A stretch of DNA of 64,000 bases from Clostridium collagenovorans DSM 3089 (GCF_900130005.1 NZ_FQXP01000014.1:6955-70954), one strand, 5' to 3'; positions 53,272-63,677 are shown, counted from the stretch's first letter. The notes: generated by a model from the sequence alone, not told the origin. Numbers and translations: made by a program.

Positions 53272-54057
53272 TCCAATCCACCCCTTTCTTTACTTTTTAT
53301 TTGCTGGGATACAAAAGTTAATTTGTTTATCCCTAAAATAAATAACTCATTACTAATTGCAATGAGATTCCTGTAAACTTACGAAAACTACTTATCTATA
53401 GTAATTCTATAGTAAGCACAGCCACTTAATCCGTATGTACGGTTAATTTCATATTTTATATTGTAAACTTAAAAATCAAGTTTAATTCTATTAAATATGA
53501 AATCTTATATTTGAATATATAACTGGCCCTTTAGCTGTAAACCACATATTTATGGTTTTACTATTAAATTATATAGTTCTACTATGATTATGTCAAGAAA
53601 ACTATTTAGGTAAGTATTGTGAATAAAAGTTATGCTTTTTATTTGTTTTTTGTGGATAACTTATTGAATACACCTTGTCGTTCTGATATTATTAAAGTTG
53701 AACTGTTGATAATTTGTGATTATCTAAAAGTTATGCACAGTCTGTGGACAAAGTTGTGTATAACTTCTGGATTTATAGGTCACTTTACCCTTTTTCGTAT
53801 ATATACATAATAAAATCAATACTTTTATTGATACTTACATGTGAATAACTTATATTTTTTATATGTTAATAACTTTTTTTGATTATAATTTATAAACAAC
53901 TTTATTAACATGTGAATAATTTATTTTATATTTGTCAACAAAACTAAATGTGGACATTTTTTATGTTGATATGTTTGTTGATAATGTGTTTATTAACTTT
54001 TTAAAAATTTTTTTTATTACATAAATGTATTTAATTATTTAAAGCGGAGGATATAAA
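53272..54057. other. oriC, upstream DnaA-box cluster (rpmH-dnaA)
   Basis: 786 bases, very AT-rich. DnaA boxes at or one mismatch from TTATCCACA are seen at 53651-53659 (TGTGGATAA), 53731-53739 (TTATGCACA), 53743-53751 (TGTGGACAA), 53755-53763 (TGTGTATAA), 53840-53848 and 53911-53919 (both TGTGAATAA), and 53949-53957 (TGTGGACAT). Flanked by divergent genes and a strand switch. Also holds the dnaA and rpmH promoters, which I could not place with confidence. Confidence 0.88.
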
Positions 54058-55410
54058 ATGGAGGTCCAACTTAAAGAAATATGGGATAAAACTGTAAATT
54101 TAATAAAAGGTGAGTTGACTGAGGTTAGTTTTAATACCTGGATAAAAAGTATTACTCCTATATCTTCAGAAGGTTCTCTTTTAAAATTAGGGGTTCCCAA
54201 TAACTTTACTAAAGACATATTAGAAAATAGATATAGAGACTTAATTATAAATTCACTTAAAGTCCTTACATCTAAAGAGTACGATATAGAATTCATAATT
54301 CTATCTCAAGAAAAAAAAGATTCTAAAAAAGAGAATATTAAAGAGAATGGATCTTCTAAGAATGTAGTGGTAAATGATGTTCTTTCATCAACACTTAATC
54401 CTAAATACACCTTTGAGTCTTTTGTAATTGGTAACAGTAATAGATTCTCTCATGCTGCATCACTTGCAGTTGCTGAATCTCCTGCAAGAGCTTATAATCC
54501 GTTATTTATATACGGTGGTGTTGGATTAGGAAAAACCCACTTAATGCATGCTATAGGACACTATATATTAGAACATAACTCAAAAAGTAAAGTAGTTTAT
54601 GTTACATCTGAAACATTTACAAATGAACTTATTAACTCAATTAAAGATGATAAGAACGAAGAATTTAGAAATAAATATAGAAATGTAGATGTACTACTTA
54701 TAGATGATATTCAATTTATAGCAGGTAAAGAACGAACTCAAGAAGAGTTTTTCCATACATTTAATGCATTACATGAAGCTAATAAACAAATAATTCTATC
54801 TAGTGATAGACCTCCTAAAGAAATACCAACTTTAGAAGATCGTTTAAGATCAAGATTTGAATGGGGCTTAATTACAGATATGCAGGCTCCAGATTTTGAA
54901 ACTAGGATAGCTATTTTAAAGAAGAAAGCGGACGTAGATAATTTAGATATAGATAATGAAGTAATGGTTTATATTGCGAATAAAATAAAATCTAACATAA
55001 GAGAATTAGAAGGTGCCTTGATTAGAGTAGTCGCATATTCTTCTCTCACTAATAGAGAAATAACAGTTTCTCTTGCCTCTGAAGCTCTTAAAGATATTAT
55101 TTCTAATAAGCACTCAAGACAAATAACCATAGACTTAATTCAAGATATCGTAGCTAGTTACTATAGCTTAAAAGTTGAAGAATTAAAATCAGCTAGAAGA
55201 ACTAGAAATATAGCATTCCCTAGACAAATAGCAATGTATTTATGCAGAAAGTTAACTGATATGTCTTTACCAAAGATAGGTGAAGAGTTTGGCGGAAGAG
55301 ACCATACAACTGTTATTCATGCCTATGAAAAGATATCAGGAAATATCAAAAAAGATGAATCATTAGAAAATGCAATTGAAGAATTGACAAAGAAAATTAA
55401 GCAAGACTAG
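54058..55410 (+). CDS. dnaA: Chromosomal replication initiator DnaA
   Basis: 450 residues. Domain I about 1-80, linker, AAA+ domain with Walker A GGVGLGKTHLMHAIGHYI, Walker B LLIDDIQFIAGKERTQEEFFHTFNALHE and Arg finger region, and domain IV with the signature GEEFGGRDHTTVIHAYEKI. Binds DnaA boxes on both sides of the gene and opens oriC. GCGGAGG lies about eight bases before ATG 54058. First gene of the rightward operon. Confidence 0.99.
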   Translation: MEVQLKEIWDKTVNLIKGELTEVSFNTWIKSITPISSEGSLLKLGVPNNFTKDILENRYRDLIINSLKVLTSKEYDIEFIILSQEKKDSKKENIKENGSSKNVVVNDVLSSTLNPKYTFESFVIGNSNRFSHAASLAVAESPARAYNPLFIYGGVGLGKTHLMHAIGHYILEHNSKSKVVYVTSETFTNELINSIKDDKNEEFRNKYRNVDVLLIDDIQFIAGKERTQEEFFHTFNALHEANKQIILSSDRPPKEIPTLEDRLRSRFEWGLITDMQAPDFETRIAILKKKADVDNLDIDNEVMVYIANKIKSNIRELEGALIRVVAYSSLTNREITVSLASEALKDIISNKHSRQITIDLIQDIVASYYSLKVEELKSARRTRNIAFPRQIAMYLCRKLTDMSLPKIGEEFGGRDHTTVIHAYEKISGNIKKDESLENAIEELTKKIKQD

Positions 55411-55477
55411 ACTTATTAACATATGTTTATAACTATTAGTTAATACTTTGTGGAAACTTAATAAATTTATATACAGC

Positions 55478-55587
55478 TGTGGATATTGTGGATAACTGTG
55501 GTGAGTTTTACATCACTTATCCACAATAATTTTTACTCCATAAATGAGGTACTTATTAGCCTTAAGATGGTTTTCAACATATCCACA
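55478..55587. other. oriC, downstream DnaA-box cluster (dnaA-dnaN)
   Basis: DnaA boxes at 55478-55486 (TGTGGATAT), 55487-55495 (TGTGGATAA, perfect), 55517-55525 (TTATCCACA, perfect) and 55579-55587 (ATATCCACA). A further TGTGAATAA overlaps the dnaN leader at 55664-55672. Confidence 0.9.
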
Positions 55588-55613
55588 GCCCCTATTACTA
55601 TTATTACTAATAA
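55588..55613 (+). other. Predicted DNA unwinding element with DnaA-trios
   Basis: Right after the last box comes a GC-rich GCCCC (55588-55592), then a run of three-base units TAT TAC TAT TAT TAC TAA TAA (55593-55613). This order, box then GC spacer then trios, is the basal unwinding layout described for Bacillus oriC. Confidence 0.7.
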
Positions 55614-55687
55614 TTTATCATTATATATTATCTTATTAATACACAATTCACACCTGAAATCATTGTGAATAAGGAGGAACAAAATAA

Positions 55688-56794
55688 ATGAAATTTATAG
55701 TAGATAAGATAAAACTACAAGAAGCTATATCAAATACTCAAAAGGCTATTACAGGAAAATCAGCTATGCCAGTATTACAAGGTATTTGTATAACTGCTAC
55801 AAAATCAGAAATTACTTTAGTTGGATCAGATTTAGATTTAACTATTGAAGCTAGAATTTCTGCAGATATTTTTGAAGAGGGAAGAATCGTTATTGATGCT
55901 AGGTTATTTGGTGAAATAATAAAGAAGATGCCAAATGCATCTATAGAAATAGAAACAATTGATGATAAATCAATATACATAAAGTGTTTAAAATCAACGG
56001 CTACCTTAGTTTACATGGACCCTGAGAATTATCCAAGCATTCCTCACATTAATGAAGATGTTGTTTTAACGGTTCAGCAAGATATTATAAAACACATGAT
56101 AAGAGGAACAATATTTGCAGCAGCTCAAGATGAGACTAGGCCAATACTTACTGGTATTTTATTCGAGGTTGAAGAGGGAAAATTAAATTTAGTTGCTTTA
56201 GATGGATATAGAGTTGCAATAAGAAGACAACTTATAGATTGCAATCACAACATAAGTGCTGTTATACCAAGTAAAACCTTAAGCGAGGTTTCAAAAATAC
56301 TTGAAGACAGCGATAAAGCAGTAAATATAACATTTACCGATAATCACATTTTATTTAATCTTGGAAATACTAAAGTTATTTCTAGATTATTAGAAGGTGA
56401 GTTTATGAAATATAGCTCAATAATACCATCTGAATATAACTTAAAGGTTATTGCTAATAGAAGTGACGTTCTTAATGCAGTTGAAAGAGCTTCTCTTATG
56501 GGAAAAGAAGGTAACACAAATCTTATAAAATTAGACATTGCTGATGACAATCTAATTATAAGCTCCAATTCTCAATTGGGAAAAGCAAGAGAGGAAGTTT
56601 CAATAATTCTGCAAGGTGAGTCATTGAAAATTGCATTTAATGCTAAATACTTAATTGACATATTTAAAATAATTGAAGCTGAAGAAGTAGTTATGGAATT
56701 TAACAGTAGCATAAGTCCATGTGTTGTTAAAAACAAAGAAGATGAAAATGAATGCACATACTTATTACTTCCAGTAAGATTAGTTCAAAATTAA
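55688..56794 (+). CDS. dnaN: DNA polymerase III beta subunit (sliding clamp)
   Basis: 368 residues with three clamp domains; MKFIVDKIKLQEAISNTQKAI, LVGSDLDLTIEAR and the C-terminal YLLLPVRL are typical. Forms the processivity ring. AAGGAGG precedes ATG 55688. Second gene of the origin operon. Confidence 0.98.
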   Translation: MKFIVDKIKLQEAISNTQKAITGKSAMPVLQGICITATKSEITLVGSDLDLTIEARISADIFEEGRIVIDARLFGEIIKKMPNASIEIETIDDKSIYIKCLKSTATLVYMDPENYPSIPHINEDVVLTVQQDIIKHMIRGTIFAAAQDETRPILTGILFEVEEGKLNLVALDGYRVAIRRQLIDCNHNISAVIPSKTLSEVSKILEDSDKAVNITFTDNHILFNLGNTKVISRLLEGEFMKYSSIIPSEYNLKVIANRSDVLNAVERASLMGKEGNTNLIKLDIADDNLIISSNSQLGKAREEVSIILQGESLKIAFNAKYLIDIFKIIEAEEVVMEFNSSISPCVVKNKEDENECTYLLLPVRLVQN

Positions 56795-56806
56795 GGAGGT
56801 ACTATT

Positions 56807-57013
56807 ATGCAAGAAATAAAAATTGAAACAGAATTTATAAAACTAGATGCCTTTATGAAATGGTCTTCTATAGTTGGATCTGGTGCAGAAGCTAAAATGC
56901 TTATTCAAGATGAATTAGTTTTAGTTAATGGGGAAGTTGAAACTAGAAGAGGAAGAAAACTAATTAAAGGTGATATAATAGAGTTTGATGACTTAGAATA
57001 TAAAATAGTGTAA
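56807..57013 (+). CDS. yaaA: S4-domain RNA-binding protein YaaA
   Basis: 68 residues of the RNA-binding S4 type: IKLDAFMKWSSIVGSGAEAKMLIQDELVLVNGEVETRRGRKLIKGD. Always lies between dnaN and recF in Firmicutes; implicated in ribosome assembly. AAGGAGG precedes its ATG, 12 bases after dnaN. Confidence 0.95.
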   Translation: MQEIKIETEFIKLDAFMKWSSIVGSGAEAKMLIQDELVLVNGEVETRRGRKLIKGDIIEFDDLEYKIV

Positions 57014-57024
57014 AATGTATAGTA

Positions 57025-57062
57025 GCACCGTTATTTGCTTAAAATAAGCTAATTAACGGTGC
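57025..57062 (+). terminator. Hairpin between yaaA and recF
   Basis: GCACCGTTA / TAACGGTGC nine-bp stem with an inner GCTTA/TAAGC hairpin. No T-run, so more likely attenuation or mRNA stabilisation than full termination. Confidence 0.6.
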
Positions 57063-57152
57063 ATAAATTATGTTTAAATAAATACTTTGATTTATAATAA
57101 TAAACCTTATTATAAATACTCATATTATGGTATAATTAGAATAGAGGTTTTT

Positions 57153-58256
57153 ATGTTTATAAAAGAATTACAATTAGTTAACTTTAGAAATTATGAAAAT
57201 CTATATATTACTTTGAGTAAGGGCGTAAATGTATTCTGCGGAGATAATGCTCAAGGTAAGACGAATATTCTAGAAGCATTATATTTTTGCAGTTTAGGTA
57301 AATCACATAGAACCACAAAGGATAAGGAACTGATTCAATGGGGCAAGGACAATGCTTATGTTAAGTTGAATGTTGAAAGAAAACCTCTAGATAAAAAGAT
57401 AGAAGTTAAAATTTTTAAACAGTGTAAAAAAGGAGTAAGCATTAATTCTATTAATATCAAAAAGTTGTCTGATTTAATAGGAGTGCTTAATGTTGTCATG
57501 TTTTCTCCTGAGGACTTAAAAATAGTTAAGGATTCTCCATCCCATAGAAGAAAATTTATAGATATGGAATTATGCAAATTAAGCAAAAAATATTTTTATA
57601 ACTTAAGTCAGTATAAAAAGGTCCTAGAAGAAAGAAATGCTGCTTTAAAAAAATTAAAGGGTGAATCTAGTATCTTAGATATATATGATGAACAACTTAG
57701 TAATCTAGGTAGTGAAATAATTAAAGCTAGACTTAATTATATAGAGATGCTTAATGAATACGGAAAAAAAATACATAAGGACATAAGTAGAGATAAAGAG
57801 GTTATTCATTTTGATTATATTAGTTCCTTGAAAAAATTAGAGGATTTGAATGTAATAGAAAATGAATTTTTGAATTTATTGAGAAAAAATAGAAAAAAGG
57901 ATATTGATAGTAAGGTTACATCTGTAGGACCCCATAGGGATGAATTTTCTATAGAGATCAATGGTGTTGATACGAGGTCTTATGGCTCTCAAGGCCAACA
58001 ACGTACATCAGTATTAACAATAAAATTTGCTTCTCTTGAAATTATAAAGAAGGTAACTAATGAATATCCAATTCTTTTATTAGACGATGTTCTGTCTGAA
58101 TTAGATTTAAATAGGCAAAGATATATATTAGGATCAATTAATAAGGTTCAAACCTTAATAACTTGCACGGGAATAATGGATATAAACAAACAGATAGGAA
58201 CAAACTCTAGGATTTTTAAGGTTTCAGAAGGAAAAGTTGAAGAGATGAGTAAATAG
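57153..58256 (+). CDS. recF: DNA replication and repair protein RecF
   Basis: 367 residues. Walker A GDNAQGKTNILEALYF, ABC-like signature YGSQGQQRTSVLTIKFA, Walker B PILLLDDVLSELD. Loads RecA at gaps. The frame starts 22 codons earlier, but ATG 57153 with AGAGG five bases upstream begins the conserved MFIKELQLVNFRNY. A TATAAT at 57131-57136 close to the start suggests an internal promoter. Confidence 0.97.
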   Translation: MFIKELQLVNFRNYENLYITLSKGVNVFCGDNAQGKTNILEALYFCSLGKSHRTTKDKELIQWGKDNAYVKLNVERKPLDKKIEVKIFKQCKKGVSINSINIKKLSDLIGVLNVVMFSPEDLKIVKDSPSHRRKFIDMELCKLSKKYFYNLSQYKKVLEERNAALKKLKGESSILDIYDEQLSNLGSEIIKARLNYIEMLNEYGKKIHKDISRDKEVIHFDYISSLKKLEDLNVIENEFLNLLRKNRKKDIDSKVTSVGPHRDEFSIEINGVDTRSYGSQGQQRTSVLTIKFASLEIIKKVTNEYPILLLDDVLSELDLNRQRYILGSINKVQTLITCTGIMDINKQIGTNSRIFKVSEGKVEEMSK

Positions 58257-58274
58257 AGTGAAAAGGAGGAAATT

Positions 58275-58538
58275 ATGTTTTTACACCTAGGAGAGAATGT
58301 TGCAGTTCCAATAAAAGATGTTATTGGAATATTTGATATTGAGTCATCTATGTATAGCTACGATACAAGTCAATTTTTAAGAATGGCTGAAGAAGATGGT
58401 TTTGTAGAGAGAATTACTAAAGATAAACCAAAGTCTTTTGTGTTAGCTGAAGTTGATAAAAAAAGTAAAATTTTCTTATCACCTATTTCATCAACTACTT
58501 TATGCAAAAGGACTGGAACTTTATATAGTGATCTTTAA
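58275..58538 (+). CDS. remB: Extracellular matrix/biofilm regulator RemB (DUF370)
   Basis: 87 residues: MFLHLGENVAVPIKDVIGIFDIESS, then LCKRTGTLYSDL near the end, the RemA/RemB fold first known as YaaB. A DNA-binding regulator of biofilm genes in Bacillus; the role in clostridia is not established. Located between recF and gyrB, as usual. AAAGGAGG precedes the ATG. Confidence 0.92.
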   Translation: MFLHLGENVAVPIKDVIGIFDIESSMYSYDTSQFLRMAEEDGFVERITKDKPKSFVLAEVDKKSKIFLSPISSTTLCKRTGTLYSDL

Positions 58539-58558
58539 TTGTAGGTAGGAGGATATCC

Positions 58559-60466
58559 ATGGAAAATAAACAAGTTTATGATGAAAATCAAATCCAGGTT
58601 CTTGAAGGGCTAGAGGCTGTAAGAAAAAGACCTGGTATGTATATAGGGAGCACAAGCTCAAGAGGATTACATCATTTAGTGTACGAAATAGTTGATAACA
58701 GTATAGATGAGGCTCTAGCAGGTTTCTGTCAGAACATAACTGTAACTGTAAATGAGGATAACTCTGTACTTGTAACTGATGATGGTAGAGGTATACCAGT
58801 AGGTATGCACCCTAAAATGCATAAACCAACATTAGAGGTAATCATGACTGTACTTCATGCTGGAGGTAAATTCGGCGGTGGAGGATATAAAGTTGCAGGA
58901 GGATTGCACGGGGTTGGTGCATCTGTAGTTAATGCTTTATCTGAAAGATGTGAAGTTACTGTAGCTAGGGACGGAAAACTTTACAAGCAATCTTATGAAA
59001 GAGGTATTGTTGTAAGTGAATTAGAAATTATAGGAACTACTGATGATCATGGTACTACAACTTATTTCAAACCAGACGCAACAATCTTTGAAGAGTTAGA
59101 TTTTGAATATGACATATTAGCACAAAGACTTAGAGAGTTAGCATTCTTAAATAAGGGGATTAGCATAACTTTAACTCATAAAGCATCTGAAAAAGAGCAA
59201 AATTTCTATTATGAGGGCGGTATTAAGTCTTTTGTTGAATATTTAAATAGAAATAAAGAATCAGTTCACAAAGAGCCTGTCTACATTGAAGGTAAAAAAG
59301 ATGATTATATAGTCGAGTTAGCTCTTCAATACAATGATAGCTATACTGAAAATATATTTGCCTTTGCAAACAATATAGACACAATTGAAGGGGGAACCCA
59401 CTTAGCTGGATTTAAAGCAGCATTAACACGTGTTTTAAACGACTATGCTAAAAAGTTTGGATTCTTAAAAGAAAATGATAAGAACTTATCAGGTGATGAT
59501 ATAAGAGAAGGTTTAACAGCTGTAGTATCTATAAAACTTTCAAACCCTCAGTTTGAAGGTCAAACTAAGACTAAACTAGGAAATAGTGAAGCTAGAGGAA
59601 TAGTAGATAGTATATTTACAGATGGTTTTTCAGCATACTTAGAAGAAAATCCTCAAATAGCTAAACTTATAGTTGATAAGTCTTTAAGTGCAGCTAGAGC
59701 TAGAGAGGCAGCTAGAAAAGCTAGAGATCTTACAAGAAGAAAATCTATTTTAGAAAGTACTTCTTTACCAGGTAAATTAGCTGACTGTGCTTCTAAAAAC
59801 TCAGAAGAATGTGAAGTGTATATAGTTGAGGGAGACTCTGCGGGAGGATCAGCAAAGCAAGGAAGAAATAGACAGTTCCAAGCTATACTACCTTTAAAGG
59901 GTAAGATAATGAACGTAGAGAAACAAAGACTAGATAAGATATTAAACTCTGAAGAAATAAGAGTATTAATAACAGCAATAGGTGCTGGTATAGGAAAAGA
60001 TTTTGATGTATCTAAGATAAGATACAACAGAATAATTATAATGACGGACGCCGACGTTGACGGTGCTCACATTAGAACTCTTTTATTAACGTTTTTCTAC
60101 AGATACATGAAAGAGTTAGTTGAACAAGGTCACGTTTATATAGCTCAACCACCTCTTTTCAAAGTAAGCAAAAATAGAAAAGAATATTATTGCTATGATG
60201 ATAAAGAATTAGATAGAGTTATGGCTGAAATAGGTGGAAAAGATAAAAATACTCAAATCCAAAGATACAAAGGTCTTGGAGAGATGGATGCAGAACAATT
60301 ATGGGATACAACAATGAACCCAGAAAATAGAATATTACTTCAAGCAACAGTAGAAGATGCTATGGCTGCAGATGAGATTTTTACAATCCTTATGGGAGAT
60401 AAGGTTGAACCACGTAGACAATTTATAAATGAAAATGCTAATAAGGTAATTAACTTGGATATTTAA
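58559..60466 (+). CDS. gyrB: DNA gyrase subunit B
   Basis: 635 residues: GHKL ATPase (VDNSIDEALAG, DDGRGIPVGMH, GGLHGVGASVVNALS), transducer, and TOPRIM with VEGDSAGGSAKQGR and DADVDGAHIRTLLLTF; the C-terminus has QRYKGLGEMDAEQLW. Supplies ATP-driven supercoiling with GyrA. GTAGGAGG precedes ATG 58559. Followed by a 28-bp palindrome before gyrA. Confidence 0.99.
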   Translation: MENKQVYDENQIQVLEGLEAVRKRPGMYIGSTSSRGLHHLVYEIVDNSIDEALAGFCQNITVTVNEDNSVLVTDDGRGIPVGMHPKMHKPTLEVIMTVLHAGGKFGGGGYKVAGGLHGVGASVVNALSERCEVTVARDGKLYKQSYERGIVVSELEIIGTTDDHGTTTYFKPDATIFEELDFEYDILAQRLRELAFLNKGISITLTHKASEKEQNFYYEGGIKSFVEYLNRNKESVHKEPVYIEGKKDDYIVELALQYNDSYTENIFAFANNIDTIEGGTHLAGFKAALTRVLNDYAKKFGFLKENDKNLSGDDIREGLTAVVSIKLSNPQFEGQTKTKLGNSEARGIVDSIFTDGFSAYLEENPQIAKLIVDKSLSAARAREAARKARDLTRRKSILESTSLPGKLADCASKNSEECEVYIVEGDSAGGSAKQGRNRQFQAILPLKGKIMNVEKQRLDKILNSEEIRVLITAIGAGIGKDFDVSKIRYNRIIIMTDADVDGAHIRTLLLTFFYRYMKELVEQGHVYIAQPPLFKVSKNRKEYYCYDDKELDRVMAEIGGKDKNTQIQRYKGLGEMDAEQLWDTTMNPENRILLQATVEDAMAADEIFTILMGDKVEPRRQFINENANKVINLDI

Positions 60467-60515
60467 GAATTAATTGCTTATTAGGTTTATAATTAAAATA
60501 AGTTTAGTATTTAAG

Positions 60516-60543
60516 ATTAGGATAATTTATAAATTATCCTAAT
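60516..60543 (+). terminator. Palindromic hairpin between gyrB and gyrA
   Basis: Perfect 13-bp arms around ATTAGGATAATTT / AAATTATCCTAAT with a 2-base centre. No T-run; may dampen read-through from gyrB to gyrA. Confidence 0.55.
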
Positions 60544-60649
60544 TTGATGTATTATGCTATGAGTAATCTAAGTTATTGGATTAACTAATGGTGTAAATAG
60601 TTTTAGATGTATAAGTTTAGTTTATATAAAAATAAGAGAGGTGTATTGC

Positions 60650-63193
60650 ATGAATAATACGGGAAAAGTTTCTCAAGTTGACATAAGACATGAAATGAAG
60701 AAGTCTTATATAGATTATGCAATGAGTGTAATCGTAAGCCGTGCTCTTCCAGATGTTAGAGATGGACTTAAACCTGTTCACAGAAGAATACTTTACTCAA
60801 TGCATGAACTTGGTTTAACTCCTGAAAAGGGATATAGAAAATGTGCGAGAATCGTTGGAGATGTTTTAGGTAAATATCACCCACATGGAGATTCTGCTGT
60901 TTATGAGGCATTAGTTAGAATGGCTCAGGACTTCTCAATCAGACATACTCTAGTTGATGGTCATGGTAACTTTGGATCTGTTGATGGAGATTCAGCAGCT
61001 GCAATGAGATATACAGAAGCTAAGATGGATAAAATCACACCTCAGCTTTTAAGAGATATTAATAAAAATACAGTAGACTTTATACCAAACTTTGATGGTG
61101 AAGAAGAGGAACCTTCAGTTCTTCCATCAAGATTCCCTAACTTATTAGTTAATGGATCTTCAGGTATAGCTGTTGGTATGGCTACTAATATACCACCACA
61201 TAACTTGGCCGAGGTTATAAACGGTATAGATTTACTTATAGATAATCCAGATTGTACAATTGCTGATTTAATGACAGAAATTAAGGGACCAGACTTCCCA
61301 ACAGCAGGTATAATACTAGGTAAAGCAGGTATAAGAAGTACTTACGAAACTGGTAGAGGAAGAATACTAGTAAGAGCTAAGACTGAAATAGAAGAACATA
61401 ATAATAGACAAAGAATAATAGTAAATGAATTACCATACCAAGTAAATAAGGCTAGACTTATAGAAGCTATAGCTAACTTGGTTAAAGATAAAAAATTAGA
61501 TGGTATCTCAGACCTTCGTGATGAATCAGATAGAGAAGGTATGAGAATAGTTATAGACTTAAAAAGAGATGCAAATGCTAATGTAGTTTTAAATAGACTA
61601 TATAAACATACAAGAATGCAGGAAACTTTTGGAGCTATAATGTTAGCGCTTGTAGATGGTGAGCCAAAGGTATTAAATTTAAAAGATATGTTAAGACATT
61701 ACTTAGATTTCCAAAAGGAAATCATAGTTAGAAGAACAACTTTTGATTTAAATAAAGCTTTAGATAGAGCTCATATATTAGAGGGACTAAGAATAGCTTT
61801 AGACCATATAGATGAGGTTATAGCTTTAATTAGAGCGTCTAAGACTACAGCTGAGGCTAAAGAAGGATTAATGACTAAGTTCAATCTTTCTGAAAGACAA
61901 ACTCAAGCTATATTAGAAATGAGACTACAAAGACTTACTGGTTTAGAAAGAGAAAAAATAGAACAAGAATATAATGAATTAATGGAATTAATAGCAGAAC
62001 TTAGAGCTATCCTTAATGATGAAAAACTTGTTTTAGATATAATAAAAAATGAACTTCAAGAAATTAAAAATAAGTATGCAGATCCAAGAAGAACAGCTAT
62101 TGATGCAACTTATATAGATAGCACTATAAACATAGAAGATTTAATAGATGATGAGCAAGTGGTTATTACATTAACACACAATGGTTATGTAAAGAGATTA
62201 CCTGCTGACACTTATAGTGCACAAAAACGTGGTGGTAAGGGAATACAAGCAATGACAACAAGAGAAGATGACTTTGTTGAGCATGTATTTATAACATCAA
62301 CACTAAATACAATACTTCTATTTAGTAATAAAGGAAGAGCGTATACACTTAAAACGTATGAAATACCAGAGGCAGGAAGAACTGCTAAGGGTGTTAATAT
62401 AGTTAACTTAGTTGCTGTTGATTCTGATGAAAAAATACAAGCAGCTTTAGCACTAAAAGAATTTAAGGATGATCACTACTTAGTTATGGGTACTAAGAAG
62501 GGTATAATTAAGAAAACTTCATTATCAGCTTATTCATCTATAAGAAAAAATGGTGTAAATGCTATTAATCTTAGAGAAGATGATGAACTTGTTGGAGTAA
62601 GACCAACAACTGGTGAAAGTGAGATATTATTTATAACTAGAAATGGTTACTCTATAAGATTTAGTGAAGAAGGAGTTAGACCTGTAGGAAGAACAGCTAC
62701 AGGAGTTAAGGCTATAACTCTAAGAGAAAATGATGAAGTTGTAAGTATGGAAGTAGCTAAAGAAAATGAAGAGTTACTTGTTGTAAGTGAAAATGGATTC
62801 GGTAAGAAAACACCAGTATCAGAATACCCTGTTAGAAACAGAGGGGGTAAAGGTGTTATAACTTACAAAGTATCTGAAAAAACAGGTAACCTAGTTGGAG
62901 CAAGAATAGTTGATGATAGTGATGAAATGATGTTAATTAACAATAATGGTATCGCTATTAGACTTAATGTATCTGGAATATCATCTACTGGAAGAAATGC
63001 TATGGGTGTTAAACTTATGAGAAGCGACGAAGAAGATCAAGTAGTTGCAATAGCTAAAATTAACTGCATAGATGATAAAGATCAAGAAAATTCATCAGAA
63101 GAAACTGAAACTGATAATGTTGCAGAGGATAATTCTGTGCAAGAAAATCAAGAAGTTATAGTAGAAGATGAAGTAAATAATACAGAAGAGTAG
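60650..63193 (+). CDS. gyrA: DNA gyrase subunit A
   Basis: 847 residues. VSRALPDVRDGLKPVHRRILY, HPHGDSAVYEALVRMAQDF (quinolone region with Ser and Glu in the usual sensitive positions), catalytic Tyr in AAMRYTEAKM, the GyrA box QKRGGKG and six-bladed C-terminal repeats, ending in an acidic tail (EETETDNVAEDNSVQE). The ATG at 60650 has GAGGTG six bases before it; GTG 60641 overlaps that site. Confidence 0.99.
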   Translation: MNNTGKVSQVDIRHEMKKSYIDYAMSVIVSRALPDVRDGLKPVHRRILYSMHELGLTPEKGYRKCARIVGDVLGKYHPHGDSAVYEALVRMAQDFSIRHTLVDGHGNFGSVDGDSAAAMRYTEAKMDKITPQLLRDINKNTVDFIPNFDGEEEEPSVLPSRFPNLLVNGSSGIAVGMATNIPPHNLAEVINGIDLLIDNPDCTIADLMTEIKGPDFPTAGIILGKAGIRSTYETGRGRILVRAKTEIEEHNNRQRIIVNELPYQVNKARLIEAIANLVKDKKLDGISDLRDESDREGMRIVIDLKRDANANVVLNRLYKHTRMQETFGAIMLALVDGEPKVLNLKDMLRHYLDFQKEIIVRRTTFDLNKALDRAHILEGLRIALDHIDEVIALIRASKTTAEAKEGLMTKFNLSERQTQAILEMRLQRLTGLEREKIEQEYNELMELIAELRAILNDEKLVLDIIKNELQEIKNKYADPRRTAIDATYIDSTINIEDLIDDEQVVITLTHNGYVKRLPADTYSAQKRGGKGIQAMTTREDDFVEHVFITSTLNTILLFSNKGRAYTLKTYEIPEAGRTAKGVNIVNLVAVDSDEKIQAALALKEFKDDHYLVMGTKKGIIKKTSLSAYSSIRKNGVNAINLREDDELVGVRPTTGESEILFITRNGYSIRFSEEGVRPVGRTATGVKAITLRENDEVVSMEVAKENEELLVVSENGFGKKTPVSEYPVRNRGGKGVITYKVSEKTGNLVGARIVDDSDEMMLINNNGIAIRLNVSGISSTGRNAMGVKLMRSDEEDQVVAIAKINCIDDKDQENSSEETETDNVAEDNSVQENQEVIVEDEVNNTEE

Positions 63194-63227
63194 AAGACTA
63201 CTTAAAATAAAATAAGTATTTAATTTT

Positions 63228-63267
63228 AAAACATCAGGTTCACTTTAATGTGCATCTGATGTTTTTT
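63228..63267 (+). terminator. Terminator of the gyrBA operon
   Basis: Ten-bp stem AAAACATCAG / CTGATGTTTT with an inner TCAC/GTG pairing and a seven-T run. Confidence 0.92.
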
Positions 63268-63677
63268 TATATATAATTCATAGATTCTATATAAATAAGA
63301 GAAGTAATTGAAGTAAAAAGTTATATTTTTAATCTTAATTATATTTATATCATAATTAAAATTCATAGAATATAAAGTAAAAATACATATAAAAATTTAT
63401 TTAATTACAGTAGATATTAATAAATTTTTAGGCTTAAAGCTATAAAATTGGAGCTATAGGCAGGTATACAAAATAAAACTTTACCTAGTGTATCAATAAA
63501 AGAAAAATAGAGAAAATTAAAGAAAAATAGAGTAATATAAGAATAATTTTAATTAATTACGTTTAATTGAAATGAATGAGCTTAAAACTATGATATTATA
63601 TTACTTGTCGCTGAGAGGCGATGACAACTACGAAAGAAATTAATAAGTAGTTGTGAAAAAAACTTTTAAAAAATATA
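63268..63677 (+). other. Upstream region of the rRNA operon
   Basis: About 410 AT-rich bases. Includes GTCGCTGAGAGGCGATGAC at 63607-63625, a hairpin similar to one after the main promoter, which suggests an additional upstream promoter near 63567-63602 (TTGAAA, then TATTAT/TATATT), not well spaced. No gene is present. Confidence 0.4.

Noticed and set aside
53272..55687. Array-like repeats near oriC as a CRISPR
   Set aside because: The repeated nonamers are DnaA boxes in both orientations with irregular spacing; there are no constant repeats and spacers.
59653..60027. 124-codon minus-strand frame
   Set aside because: Antisense to the gyrB TOPRIM region.
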